64,000 nt of DNA, from contig NZ_CP010431.2 in assembly GCF_000814845.2 (NCBI RefSeq), forward strand, positions 4,216,001-4,280,000. Reading direction: 5' to 3'. The DNA comes from Pandoraea sputorum. GTDB taxonomy: Bacteria; Pseudomonadota; Gammaproteobacteria; Burkholderiales; Burkholderiaceae. This document shows positions 27,701-36,714 of this stretch, one piece after another. The notes beneath the pieces are model-generated. The model saw only the letters and a program-made list of their open reading frames with translations. It did not search any database and had not been told where the DNA came from. The translations under genes and the position numbers were made by a program. Within the stretch, counting starts at the first letter, position 1. Each line of letters starts with the position of its first letter.

Positions 27701-28396
27701 ACGAAATGGGTCGCGGAGCATCTGGTGTGGGAGGCCGCCGAGCGCGGCGTCGACGCCACCATTCTGCGCCCGGGCAACATCACCGGGGTGTCCGGCACGG
27801 GGCTGTGTCAGCCGACGCGTAACCGGATCCTGCTGCTCGTCAAAGGCTCGCTGCAACTGGGCGCAGCCCCTGCCGGGGATACGGATTTCGACTTCACCCC
27901 GGTCGACTTCCTGGCGCGCGCGATGGTCCGCTGCACGACCGACCCCCAGCGCGAGTTGCGCGTCTTCCACCTCCAGAACCCGCAACCGCTGACGTGGGAA
28001 GACTACCTCGGCGCACTCGCCCGATGCGGTTATTCGCTCGCCCTCGAAGAACCGGCGGACTGGCGCAATCGCCTGACCTCCATCGACGAGACCAACGCAT
28101 TGTTCGATGTGGTCGCGTTCTATCTGGATGACAGTCAGGAGGACATCGGCGACATGGCGCGCATTGCGCACCAGCAGACGGCGCAAGCACTCGCGCGTCT
28201 GGGGCTGGCGTATCCGCGTAAGGACGACGCCCTGCTCATGCATCACTTCGGCTATCTGATCGAAAGCGGTTTCCTGCCCGAGCCGGGTGGCAGCAGTGCC
28301 CGGCGTACCGATCCTAAGGCGAGCAAGGCGAATCAGACGAGTCAGGCGGGTAAGTCGGGTAAGTCCGACGAGAAGGAGACGGCCTCCGTCGCCTGA
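24743..28396 (+). CDS. mgoA: Single-module NRPS, A-T-reductase (MgoA/PvfC-like)
   Basis: A 1217-residue synthetase. Residues 1-190 are an N-terminal region I cannot name (it opens MRAISFAIAGNNRLGARLF, faintly formyltransferase-like). Adenylation domain about 192-690: TSGSTG at 353-358, TGDIVQWDEYG, RDAQVKIRGFRVELGEIE, NGKIDRNALG. Carrier domain: LGGHSL with the phosphopantetheine serine at residue 745. Reductase domain about 815-1180: TGANGFLG at 825-832 and catalytic Tyr984/Lys988 in YNVTK, so the aminoacyl thioester should be released as an aldehyde or alcohol. No ordinary condensation domain is seen. The last 30 residues are low-complexity Lys/Ser/Gln. Same order as mgoBCAD and pvfABCD. 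Confidence 0.92.
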   Translation: MRAISFAIAGNNRLGARLFAALHDMGHDVVPLSYSSGPLTEAAVQLGASLPTPDSGPQRVEWRIDCGDAAPETACAATHIMTFRASAPALPPVTSTLAWQWHGPRGNVDVATTVCAFESLRCGADMVAQIDAEAEAMLVDIVSQLGRDVLTTDGLASRPVAEAAPGSVVLDLQRLSGWHATNETAREMALEPSLPEMISRRALETPSAVALRDANGDVNYRTFVAASMKLALDIAAMLPVQSPDDRTPQVVAVRLPKSRLLYTAILGAIGAGAAYAPLDPSFPAERVRQIVEQSRATCLITDDDFDASALDGLNVRIIRLRSLNVADVNIGVTAWPVSRLPDRASRCAITIFTSGSTGVPKGVMLTHRNIVHFCHSYRDYIGLDASSRALQFCTVAFDVSLLDIFPTFLAGAMLVIPTEAQRHALDDLSALIEREAVTHAFLPPALLGVMPDAQWPALRHLLTGGDVCFPETIARWSQGREFHNIFGPAECTVFVTVARLKAGDSNRLIGRPLANVRCYVLTETGEPARTGEAGELCVAGAGVADGYLHRPDLTERSFVPNPFADPDGQWPSAHDELLYRTGDIVQWDEYGALHFVGRRDAQVKIRGFRVELGEIESAALATGQFGQCACVVDDRKRIRGFVARPLAASVTGDTLRDLLVARLPDYMVPYEIVVLDALPATNNGKIDRNALGRIPAQRARTEDDTAQAPLTETETNLRALWARLLDLEPFEIGRDDSFFNLGGHSLLVSRLMLAVKKEFGGNAPLARFMERPTIGALASLLSNDDVNKGERIPQRVFDDMVLPDDIRPVDGLRPIADGASAILLTGANGFLGTFIAAELIAQTSATIHCMVRAASQKEGEARLAQALQANGLAALAGHPRLKVVLGDLAKPRLGVSPETWRTLAHDIDAIYHNGAHVNHVYDYPYLYDANVGATLELLRLACEFRNKSMHFVSTLSAASAVNADGHVLEEGPARNAPAFVNNGYNVTKWVAEHLVWEAAERGVDATILRPGNITGVSGTGLCQPTRNRILLLVKGSLQLGAAPAGDTDFDFTPVDFLARAMVRCTTDPQRELRVFHLQNPQPLTWEDYLGALARCGYSLALEEPADWRNRLTSIDETNALFDVVAFYLDDSQEDIGDMARIAHQQTAQALARLGLAYPRKDDALLMHHFGYLIESGFLPEPGGSSARRTDPKASKANQTSQAGKSGKSDEKETASVA

Positions 28397-28471
28397 TCGG
28401 CGTGTGGAGTCTCTCAGTCATTTGTTGCACCTTTTTTCGCGCAGTCCATTTTCATCATCGAGGAGTTCATC

Positions 28472-28963
28472 ATGCTGCAAAAAGTCCGCACCGAACTGCA
28501 ACCCGACACGCTGATCCACAACCTCACGACGACTGTGCACGCCGGGGTGGCCGACCTGAATGCGTCTGCACGCGATGTGTGGAACATCGTTGGCCGCTTC
28601 GACGGCTACAACCGTTTCGTGACCGGTCTCGAATACATTCAGATGACCGGCACGGCGACCGGCCCGCGCTCGCTGCGTCACAAGCACTTCACGGGTGGCG
28701 ATCTCGTCGTCGAGCAACTCAACACGCGCGACGACGACGCCATGACCATGAGCTGGACGCTGATTTACACGACGTTCGACATCGGCAACATGTGGGCGTC
28801 GATGGAAGTGGTGCCGCGTGGCGACAAGGCGTGTACGGCGACGTATCGCATCGTCGGTGAAGCGCGCTCCGGCAACCCGAAGGACCAGCCTGCGTTCGAC
28901 GACTTCGCCGTCGGCTTCCTGAAGATGGCGATGGGTAACCTGCGCAAGATGTTCAACGAGTAA
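28472..28963 (+). CDS. mgoD: Polyketide cyclase/SRPBCC protein (MgoD/PvfD-like)
   Basis: A 163-residue SRPBCC (START-like) fold protein. It opens with a beta-strand then ASARDVWNIVGRFDGYNRFV, a pattern of polyketide cyclase/dehydrase family 2, and ends in a long helix (FDDFAVGFLKMAMGNLRKMF). It is the last gene of the mgo/pvf-type operon, 75 bp after the NRPS, with a GAGGAG ribosome site. In relatives it is needed for signal production, but its step is not known to me. A 9-bp triple repeat follows the stop codon. Confidence 0.88.
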   Translation: MLQKVRTELQPDTLIHNLTTTVHAGVADLNASARDVWNIVGRFDGYNRFVTGLEYIQMTGTATGPRSLRHKHFTGGDLVVEQLNTRDDDAMTMSWTLIYTTFDIGNMWASMEVVPRGDKACTATYRIVGEARSGNPKDQPAFDDFAVGFLKMAMGNLRKMFNE

Positions 28964-28979
28964 AGCACGCGTTGCCCGA

Positions 28980-29006
28980 CATCGATGTCATCGATGGCAT
29001 TGATGG
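28980..29006. repeat. 9-bp tandem repeat, three copies, after mgoD
   Basis: CATCGATGT, CATCGATGG and CATTGATGG in a row, 17 bp after the mgoD stop codon. The first unit is part of a 12-bp perfect palindrome GACATCGATGTC (28978-28989). A hairpin CGCCCTC/GAGGGCG follows at 29012-29039. Confidence 0.8.
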
Positions 29007-29066
29007 CTTTGCGCCCTCGCGGCTTGCGTCGTGAGGGCGTCCCACTTCTTCGTTGCGGACCGCACA

Positions 29067-30302
29067 ATGGACAGACATCTCCCGCCCGCCGGCCGCTGGC
29101 AACTCGCGGCGCGCGCGCAACGCATGCAGCCGTCGGCGCTGCGTGAACTGCTCAAGGTCGCCGAGCGGCCTGACATCATCTCGTTCGCGGGCGGCCTGCC
29201 CTCGCCCTATGCGTTGCCGGTCGAACGGCTTCAGGCGTCGGTCGACCGGATCTTGCGACGCGACGCCGTCGGGGCGCTGCAATACGGGCCGTCCGAGGGC
29301 TACCTGCCGCTACGTGAGGCCATCGCCGCACGGCTGACTCGGCAGGGCGCAGCAGTCAGTCCGTCTCAAGTGCTCATCACGACCGGCTCACAGCAGGCGC
29401 TCGACCTCGTCGCACGCGTGCTCGTCGATCCCGGCTCGCGTGTGCTGATCGAGACGCCGACCTATCTCGGCGCGGTGCAGGCGCTCGCGCAATACGAACC
29501 CGTGTTCGAAGAAGTCTCGACAGATGCTGCAGGTCTGTTGCCCGAACGGCTCAACGAGACGTCGATGCGCAATGCGCGCATGCTCTATACGCAACCGAAC
29601 TTCCAGAATCCCACGGGACGCACGCTCCCCCTCGACCGGCGCATGGCCCTGGCGTCGCTGGCCATCCGCCATGGCTTACCGATCGTGGAGGACGACCCTT
29701 ACGGCGAACTCGTCTACACCGGCGTGACTCCGCCTTCACTACTGTCGATGGCGCCCGACAATGTCGTGCATCTCGGCTCGTTCTCGAAGGTCATTGCACC
29801 GGGCCTGCGCGTGGGATATGTCGTCGCGCCGGAAGAACTCATGATCAAGCTGTTGCAGGCGAAGCAGGCGAGCGACCTGCACACGACCGGCATCACCCAG
29901 CGGCTGGCGCATGCCCTGCTCACCGACGGCGAGTACGACACGCACCTCGAAGCCATTCGTCTGCGGTATCGGGCGCAATGTGCGCTTATGCTCAAGTGCC
30001 TCTCCGAGCATATGCCCGAGGGCGTGAGCTGGACACGCCCGGCAGGCGGTATGTTTCTATGGGTGACGCTGCCGCCCGACATCGACGGCGCGAGTCTGTT
30101 CGAAGATGCGTTGGCGCGCGGCGTGGCGTTCGTTCCGGGCGCGTCGTTCCATGCCGTCTCGCCTAAAGCGAACACGATGCGCCTGACGTTCACGACCGCC
30201 ACACCCTCACAGATCGAAACCGGGATTGCACGCCTGGCGCAGGCTATCGAGGCGCGGCTTCGCAAGACAGAAACCCGCGAAACCAGCCTCACCGTCTCCT
30301 AG
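29067..30302 (+). CDS. PLP-dependent aminotransferase (2-aminoadipate-type, class I/II)
   Basis: A 411-residue fold-type I aminotransferase. PLP-lysine motif GSFSKVIAPGLRVGY, substrate/PLP segments TTGSQQALDLVARV, TQPNFQNPTGRTLP and VEDDPYGELVY, and the Arg in NTMRLTFT that binds the carboxylate. The family includes 2-aminoadipate and branched/aromatic aminotransferases. It follows mgoD by 103 bp. A GTG at 29031 is in frame but falls inside a hairpin (29012-29039), so the ATG at 29067 is chosen; neither has a good ribosome site. A role in the mgo product pathway is only suggested by position. Confidence 0.85.
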   Translation: MDRHLPPAGRWQLAARAQRMQPSALRELLKVAERPDIISFAGGLPSPYALPVERLQASVDRILRRDAVGALQYGPSEGYLPLREAIAARLTRQGAAVSPSQVLITTGSQQALDLVARVLVDPGSRVLIETPTYLGAVQALAQYEPVFEEVSTDAAGLLPERLNETSMRNARMLYTQPNFQNPTGRTLPLDRRMALASLAIRHGLPIVEDDPYGELVYTGVTPPSLLSMAPDNVVHLGSFSKVIAPGLRVGYVVAPEELMIKLLQAKQASDLHTTGITQRLAHALLTDGEYDTHLEAIRLRYRAQCALMLKCLSEHMPEGVSWTRPAGGMFLWVTLPPDIDGASLFEDALARGVAFVPGASFHAVSPKANTMRLTFTTATPSQIETGIARLAQAIEARLRKTETRETSLTVS

Positions 30303-30319
30303 GTTCAGCTACACCGACA

Positions 30320-30351
30320 GCGGCACTTCAGGCGCAGACCTGAAGTGCCGC
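30320..30351. terminator. Hairpin shared by convergent genes, inside the LysR 3' end
   Basis: Perfect 13-bp arms (GCGGCACTTCAGG at 30320-30332 and its complement at 30339-30351) with a 6-nt loop. It starts 18 bp after the aminotransferase stop codon and includes the last codons of the convergent LysR gene. No T run follows on either strand. Confidence 0.6.
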
Positions 30352-31242
30352 GTCCGACGGCTCGAACAGTCCGATGTTCTGCGCCGTCTGCACAAAACGC
30401 TGTACGCACGGGTTACTGCTAGTCGCACTCCATACCAACGCCACATCGATATGCGGCGCGTGCAGCAACGGCACGAACTGAACGTTCTCTGCGCGCGTGC
30501 TGCGCATCGAGCTGTGCACCAGCGCGACCCCGAGGCGCTGTCCGACCAGATTCACGATCGTCTGCTGGAAGTTCGTCTCCAGTCGGACACGCGGTGAAAA
30601 GCCCGCCTGACGACAGTGGTCGGTGATGGTGTTGTGGATGAATGGCGACGCTTCGCGCGGCGAAATGATGAAGGGATCGTCACGCAGTTCGGCTACCGAA
30701 ATGGCTGAGCGCGCTGCTAGCCGATGACCCGCAGGCAGCGCCGCCACCAGCGGTTCGCGGAAGATGGTTTCCGTGCATAGTTCGACCGACGCATCGGAGG
30801 AATACATGATGCCTACGTCCACCTTGCCGCAGCGAAGTTCGGCGGCGAGGTCTGTCGGAATCGATTCTTTGAGTTTGACCTCGATACGCGGAAACGCCGC
30901 AGCAAAAGCGCGCGTAAGCACGGGAAGCACGCTGCATGCGACCGCGAACATGAAACCGGCGCACAGCATGCCTGAGTCACCGACTTCAGCCGCGCGTGCG
31001 TGGGAGCGCGCCTGATCGAGCGTAGCAAGCACGGAGCGTGCGTCTCGATAGAAACGCTGTCCTGCCGCAGTGAGCGCCACGCTGCGCTGTGTGCGTTGAA
31101 ACAACACGACCCCCAACTCCTCTTCGAGCATCGCGATCTGTCGCGACAAAGGCGGTTGTGAAATGTGCAGCAAATTCGCTGCGCGCCCGAAGTGGAGTGT
31201 TTCAGCCAGTACTACGAAATAGCGAAGTTGCCTCAGTTCCAT
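30328..31242 (-). CDS. LysR family transcriptional regulator
   Basis: A 304-residue LTTR. The HTH spans residues 1-60 (LRQLRYFVVLAETLHFGRAANLLHISQPPLSRQ in pieces), of the CatR/BenM-like subgroup, with an effector domain (GMLCAGFMFAVACSVLPVL, VGQRLGVALVHSSM). It is divergent from the sigma-54 activator and convergent with the aminotransferase. Target unknown; the divergent activator or the aminotransferase are the likeliest. Its 3' end is part of a strong hairpin. Confidence 0.9.
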   Translation of the reverse strand: MELRQLRYFVVLAETLHFGRAANLLHISQPPLSRQIAMLEEELGVVLFQRTQRSVALTAAGQRFYRDARSVLATLDQARSHARAAEVGDSGMLCAGFMFAVACSVLPVLTRAFAAAFPRIEVKLKESIPTDLAAELRCGKVDVGIMYSSDASVELCTETIFREPLVAALPAGHRLAARSAISVAELRDDPFIISPREASPFIHNTITDHCRQAGFSPRVRLETNFQQTIVNLVGQRLGVALVHSSMRSTRAENVQFVPLLHAPHIDVALVWSATSSNPCVQRFVQTAQNIGLFEPSDAALQVCA

Positions 31243-31450
31243 GGAGCCTTCCCCCCTTAAAAGAACATCGGTTTCTATTCATAGCGAACCGGTATCAGTC
31301 ATCGCATCATATGGTATTGGAGACCGCTCGCGAATCGAACTATGCTTGGTCTTGCTTTATGGAGCACCCCCCAACGGCATTCGCCATGATGCGATACCGC
31401 GCCGCCAAACGCAGCGCCCGCCAATTCCAATAAAGTCAATGAGAGACGCT

Positions 31451-32560
31451 ATGTACGCCCACGATCCGCTGGACCGTTCAAACGCAAACTTTCAGTACTC
31501 CTCCCGGCCAACGCTTGACCGGCTCTGCGGCAGCGATCCCACCATGCTGGCCACCCTCGCGCGTGCCAGACTGCTCATCGATCGCCAGCTTCCCATTCTG
31601 ATTCTCGGAGAAACCGGTACCGGAAAGGAGTACCTCTCACGCGCTCTGCATGACTACAGCGCACGCCGTCAGGCGAACATGGTGTCGGTCAACTGCGGCT
31701 CGATTCCCGAAAACCTCATCGAAAGCGAACTGTTCGGATACCAACGCGGCGCTTTCTCCGGCGCCCTCAACACCGGCATGAAGGGCAAGGTCGTACAGGC
31801 CGATGGCGGCACGTTGTTCCTCGACGAAATCGGCGATATGCCTTTCGCCCAGCAGACACGTTTGCTGCGCGTACTCTCCGAGCGGGAGGTCACGCCCATT
31901 GGCGCATCCGCCCCGGTTCCCGTCGACCTGCAACTCATTTGTGCGACGCACCAGAATCTCGAATCCCGCGTGCAGACGGGGGCGTTTCGCGAAGACCTCT
32001 ATTACCGTGTGGCCGTCGGCATCGTGCATCTGCCGCCACTGCGTCTGCGCCAGGACCGCGCCTGGCTGCTCGATGCGATGATCGTCGCCGAGTCTCACGG
32101 CAATGCCAGTTTCGAATCGCTCGATCGCGAGACGCGTGAGCTACTGCTGTCGTATGCGTGGCCGGGCAATCTGCGTCAGATGCGTGCGGCCGTTCAGTAC
32201 GCGTGTGCGGTCAGGAGCGGCGACACGATCCGTGTGTCCGACCTGCCTGCGAATCTGCTGCAAAGTGCAATGGCTCCCGCTATTGCACCGGCGATGCCAG
32301 CGGCCGTCTCGCCGGGCGCTTGCGTGGCGTCCGGGCCCGCAGGCAACATCCAGATCGCACCGCTCGCGTCGCTATCGGCCATCGCCAACGGCGAGCGCGA
32401 GATCATTATTCGAGTGCTATCGTCGCGACGCTGGAATATCTCCGCCGCGTCACGCGAACTCGGCATTTGCCGCACGTCGCTCTATCGCAAACTGCGTGAA
32501 CTGCATATTCCTCATGTGCGCGATATGGGCAGCGACGTGCTGCTCGGACCGGATCGCTGA
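31451..32560 (+). CDS. Sigma-54-dependent activator without sensory domain
   Basis: A 369-residue enhancer-binding protein. AAA+ core: Walker A GETGTGKE at residues 53-60, sigma-54 contact loop GAFSGA at 100-105 (consensus GAFTGA; Thr to Ser), Walker B GGTLFLDEIGDM, Arg-finger region FREDLYYR. A Fis-type HTH is at the end (RWNISAASRELGICRTSLYRKLRELHI). Only about 25 residues precede the core, so there is no receiver, GAF or PAS domain, as in PspF-type regulators. GAGAG before the ATG at 31451 supports this start; 31439 is the other option. It lies between two loci with sigma-54 promoters and is the obvious candidate to drive them. Confidence 0.88.
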   Translation: MYAHDPLDRSNANFQYSSRPTLDRLCGSDPTMLATLARARLLIDRQLPILILGETGTGKEYLSRALHDYSARRQANMVSVNCGSIPENLIESELFGYQRGAFSGALNTGMKGKVVQADGGTLFLDEIGDMPFAQQTRLLRVLSEREVTPIGASAPVPVDLQLICATHQNLESRVQTGAFREDLYYRVAVGIVHLPPLRLRQDRAWLLDAMIVAESHGNASFESLDRETRELLLSYAWPGNLRQMRAAVQYACAVRSGDTIRVSDLPANLLQSAMAPAIAPAMPAAVSPGACVASGPAGNIQIAPLASLSAIANGEREIIIRVLSSRRWNISAASRELGICRTSLYRKLRELHIPHVRDMGSDVLLGPDR

Positions 32561-32571
32561 TATCGACGCAA

Positions 32572-32633
32572 GAAGCGAACGATCGGACGATGGGGCATCG
32601 TACGCTTCGCGCCCTTCGTCCATCGTTCGCTTC
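32572..32633. terminator. Long imperfect hairpin after the sigma-54 activator
   Basis: GAAGCGAACGAT (32572-32583) pairs with 32622-32633, and GGACGA (32585-32590) with TCGTCC (32616-32621), an 18-pair stem with one bulge. It lies between the activator and the convergent aldo-keto reductase gene. There is no T run, so termination is a guess. Confidence 0.5.
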
Positions 32634-32656
32634 AATTCACTTTAATCCCCTTACAT

Positions 32657-33739
<1,083 letters not shown>

Positions 33740-33742
33740 CTA

Positions 33743-33758
33743 TGCAAGTTTCGATCCA
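33743..33758 (-). promoter_or_regulatory. Candidate sigma-54 promoter of the aldo-keto reductase
   Basis: On the minus strand TGGATCGAAACTTGCA, with GG and GC 10 nt apart and a perfect TTGCA -12 box; the -24 box is less typical. It would start transcription about 60 nt before the reductase ATG. Confidence 0.45.
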
Positions 33759-33939
33759 TTGCTTTGTCTGCGACGTCGGCATTTCATTCAAATCGCCTCG
33801 CTGAGCTAAGCCCCCCTCACGTAACCCGCATGTCTGCTCGGAATACGACGGATGATCGTGCCCATGGCGACGCGCGACATGGCGGTCGGAACGCGTGTTC
33901 AACATCGCACACCTGCGCAAACAGCTGTCCGAAGCTGCG

Positions 33940-33966
33940 ACACCTGTCGCAGCCTGCGACAGGTGT
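33940..33966. promoter_or_regulatory. 27-bp palindrome, second copy of the activator site
   Basis: ACACCTGT (33940-33947), 11-bp spacer, ACAGGTGT (33959-33966), the same arms and spacing as 22589-22615. Here the complementarity runs further inwards and outwards, giving perfect 13-bp arms at 33939-33951 and 33955-33967. Its first base is 89 bp before the -24 GG; in the other copy it is 99 bp, a difference of one helical turn. Confidence 0.7.
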
Positions 33967-34027
33967 CTGCGCACGTGACGCAGCGCCAAAAGTAGCAGCG
34001 CATGGATGAAACACGTGGCTTTCGATA

Positions 34028-34043
34028 TGGCATCCAAATTGCT
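34028..34043 (+). promoter_or_regulatory. Sigma-54 (-24/-12) promoter of the PPTase gene
   Basis: TGGCATCCAAATTGCT, GG and GC 10 nt apart, 14 of 16 bases shared with the element before the mgo-like operon. Predicted start of transcription is near 34053, which rules out the upstream in-frame ATG at 34006 and supports 34090. Confidence 0.7.
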
Positions 34044-34089
34044 TGGAGTCCGTCATTTGTCTTCGCCACCCACAGGCGCACGGCACACG

Positions 34090-34845
34090 ATGAACAACGA
34101 CAAGAACGACGTGCAAGCGGGCACGGGACTGGCGCTTTACGGGGCTTCGGCAGACGTATTGGCCCGCTTCAGGGGATGGGCCGCGCATCTGAGCCCGGAC
34201 GAACGCAGGCGGGCGGACGCGTTTTCCCAACCGTCCGATCGGGAGGATTATGTTGCGGCGCACATTCTGGCGCGGGTCGCTGCGGCGCGCATTACCGGCC
34301 GTCCGGACACGCCCGGCCCCGCTGCGCGCACGTATGTGCTCGTGCAGCGTTGCGAGCAATGTGGCGGCGCGCATGGGCGCCCACGTCTGCCCGCGCATCC
34401 GGGCTTGCATGTAAGTCTGAGCCACACCCGGGGCGCGGTCGCTGCGGCGTGCGCGATCGCGCCTGTCGGCATCGACGTCGAACACTGGGACGAAGCACTT
34501 GCCCCGGACGCCGACCTCCCTGGTCTGAACGAGCGTGAGCGCAAGCGCCTCGGCGCGTTCGCCAGCTTTGCTTGCACGCATCATGCACCGTCGCCACGCG
34601 CACTGGCCTGGTTGCGTCTCTGGACGCGCAAAGAGAGCCTGATCAAAGTCGGCGGCACAACGCTGGACGAGATGAGCGGCATCGACCTGTCGGCCCTGCC
34701 GATGAGCGAAGCGCCTCTGCGTGCCTGGCAACGTCGCGTGGCGCATGGCGTCTGGGCGATGACCGACTGGCTGGACCCGGCGTTGCGCGTCACGGGCACC
34801 GTCTCCAGTGCGGGGGGAGTGAGCGTCGAGCGCATCGACGCATGA
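34090..34845 (+). CDS. 4'-Phosphopantetheinyl transferase (Sfp type)
   Basis: A 251-residue Sfp-superfamily enzyme that moves phosphopantetheine from CoA to carrier-protein serines. Key motifs are present: HVSLSHTRGAVAAAC, the Mg-binding PVGIDVEHWDE, and RLWTRKESLIKVGG (W-x-KE). Between them is an insertion with CEQCGG. It lies 6 kb from the NRPS and is the likely activator of its carrier domain (Ser745). The shared palindrome and sigma-54 promoter argue for joint expression. The start at 34090 follows from the promoter position; the ribosome site is weak. Confidence 0.88.
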   Translation: MNNDKNDVQAGTGLALYGASADVLARFRGWAAHLSPDERRRADAFSQPSDREDYVAAHILARVAAARITGRPDTPGPAARTYVLVQRCEQCGGAHGRPRLPAHPGLHVSLSHTRGAVAAACAIAPVGIDVEHWDEALAPDADLPGLNERERKRLGAFASFACTHHAPSPRALAWLRLWTRKESLIKVGGTTLDEMSGIDLSALPMSEAPLRAWQRRVAHGVWAMTDWLDPALRVTGTVSSAGGVSVERIDA

Positions 34846-34870
34846 CGTCGATCACGCGTGCGCCCCATAA

Positions 34871-34898
34871 AAATAAGCCGCCCGAGGGCGGCTTATTT
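34871..34898. terminator. Bidirectional rho-independent terminator
   Basis: AAATAAGCCGCCC (34871-34883) pairs with 34886-34898 over 13 bp with a 2-nt loop, A/T tracts at both ends. It separates the convergent PPTase and ahpF genes. Confidence 0.88.
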
Positions 34899-34927
34899 CA
34901 TGGCAACGGCATTGACGCGATGGGCGT

Positions 34928-36520
34928 TCAGGCCACAGCGGCTTCGTTCCGCTCGGCGTCCACTTCGTCGTCGACCGAGCTGAGCATCAGGTGTTCGAAC
35001 GCGCCGAGCGACGCCTTCGCACCTTCTCCGACGGCGATCACGATTTGCTTGAACGGCACCGTCGTCACATCGCCTGCGGCGAACACGCCCGGCACCGAGG
35101 TCGTGCCCTTGGCATCGACTTCGATCTCTCCATGACGCGAGAGCGACACCGTGCCCTTGAGCCATTCGGTGTTCGGCACCAGACCGATCTGGACGAACAC
35201 TCCTTCGAGCGCAATCGTCGAACGCTCGCCCGTGGCCCGGTTGAGGTAGGTCAGGCCGTTCACCTTCTGACCGTCACCGACGATCTCGGTCGTTTGCGCA
35301 TTCATCAGCACACGTACGTTGGGCAGGCTGCGCAGCTTGCGCTGGAGCACCTCGTCGGCGCGCAACTGGGTACCGTATTCGATCAGCGTGACGTCCTTGA
35401 CGATGCCCGCCAGATCGATGGCGGCTTCTACGCCCGAGTTACCACCGCCAACGACCGCAACGCGCTTGCCCTTGAAGAGCGGGCCGTCACAGTGCGGGCA
35501 GTAGGCCACGCCGCGATTGCGGTATTCGCGCTCGCCCGGCGCGCCGATTTCGCGCCAGCGTGCACCGGTGGCCAGCACCACGGCGCGCGCCTTGAGCACC
35601 GCGCCGCTGGCCAGATGCACTTCGTGAATCTTGCCCGGGATGAGCGCTTCGGCACGTTGCGTGTCGATCACGTCGACGTCGTACGTCTTCACGTGCTGTT
35701 CGAGCGCAGTGGCGAACTTCGGCCCTTCCGTGTGCGTGACGGAGACGAAGTTCTCGATGGCCATCGTGTCGAGCACCTGACCGCCGAAACGCTCAGCGAC
35801 GACACCCGTCGCAATGCCCTTGCGAGCAGCGTAAATCGCGGCCGCCGCGCCTGCCGGGCCGCCGCCCACGATCAGCATGTCGTAGACCGGCTTGTTTTCC
35901 AGCGCCTTCGCTGCACGCGCCGTCGCGCCCGTGTCGAGCTTCGCCAGCAGTTCCTTCACGCTGGTACGGCCTTGCGTGAACGATTCACCGTTGAGGAACA
36001 CCGTCGGCACAGCCATCACCTGACGCGCTTCCACTTCGCTCTGGAACAGCGCACCGTCAATGGTGACTTGCTGGATACGCGGGTTGATCAGCGCCATCAC
36101 ATTCAGCGCCTGCACGACCTCCGGGCAGTTCTGGCACGACAGCGAAATATACGTCTCGAAGCGGAAGTCGCCATCGAGCGCGCGAACCTGTTCGATGGTG
36201 TCGTCGTCGAGCTTGAGCGGGTGACCGCCGACTTGCAGCAATGCCAGCACCAGCGACGTGAACTCATGGCCCATCGGCAACCCGGCAAAACGAATACGCG
36301 GTGCCTCGCCCGGCGTGCCGATCGCGAACGACGGCCGACGCTCGTCGGCATCGGTGCGAGCTACGACGGCGATCTTGTCCGACAGCGGGGCGATCTCTTC
36401 GACCAGCGCCTTCATTTCTGCAGACTTGGGGCTATCGTCGAGCCACACGGCGATTTCGATGGGGCGCGTGACTTTCTGGAGATACGTTTGCAACTGGGCT
36501 TTGAGGTTCGCGTCCAACAT
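34928..36520 (-). CDS. ahpF: Alkyl hydroperoxide reductase subunit F
   Basis: A 530-residue flavoprotein disulfide reductase. The N-terminal 200 residues form the tandem thioredoxin-like domain with redox pair CQNC ([11 protein letters not shown] near residue 130). The thioredoxin-reductase part has [15 protein letters not shown] (FAD), the CPHC active site in [24 protein letters not shown] (NADH) and a terminal [10 protein letters not shown]. It reduces AhpC using NADH. Gene order is ahpC then ahpF with a 194-bp gap that holds a small hairpin. Confidence 0.96.
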   Translation of the reverse strand: MLDANLKAQLQTYLQKVTRPIEIAVWLDDSPKSAEMKALVEEIAPLSDKIAVVARTDADERRPSFAIGTPGEAPRIRFAGLPMGHEFTSLVLALLQVGGHPLKLDDDTIEQVRALDGDFRFETYISLSCQNCPEVVQALNVMALINPRIQQVTIDGALFQSEVEARQVMAVPTVFLNGESFTQGRTSVKELLAKLDTGATARAAKALENKPVYDMLIVGGGPAGAAAAIYAARKGIATGVVAERFGGQVLDTMAIENFVSVTHTEGPKFATALEQHVKTYDVDVIDTQRAEALIPGKIHEVHLASGAVLKARAVVLATGARWREIGAPGEREYRNRGVAYCPHCDGPLFKGKRVAVVGGGNSGVEAAIDLAGIVKDVTLIEYGTQLRADEVLQRKLRSLPNVRVLMNAQTTEIVGDGQKVNGLTYLNRATGERSTIALEGVFVQIGLVPNTEWLKGTVSLSRHGEIEVDAKGTTSVPGVFAAGDVTTVPFKQIVIAVGEGAKASLGAFEHLMLSSVDDEVDAERNEAAVA

Positions 36521-36653
36521 GGCTGTTTTTCCGTCTCGATAGGGTGAGCGAGGTCCACCGCGTCGGCCGGGGGCTGGCGCAGGTAAGCGTCGGGAATTCG
36601 GGGTTGGGTGCCGGCGCAGCGGGCTTTAGGGGGACCCGCGCGCCGGCAGGTAA

Positions 36654-36677
36654 CGCCGCTCCGTGACAAGAGCGGCG
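36654..36677 (-). terminator. Small hairpin between ahpC and ahpF
   Basis: CGCCGCTC (36654-36661) pairs with GAGCGGCG (36670-36677). It lies 38 bp beyond the ahpC stop codon. There is no clear T run, so it may attenuate rather than end the transcript. Confidence 0.4.
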
Positions 36678-36714
36678 CTTGCTGCGGTACTACCGGTGAA
36701 ACTCTGGGTGGTGC

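Noticed and set aside
34006..34089. Upstream in-frame start for the PPTase gene
   Set aside because: It lies before the predicted transcript start (about 34053) and its extra residues are not PPTase-like.
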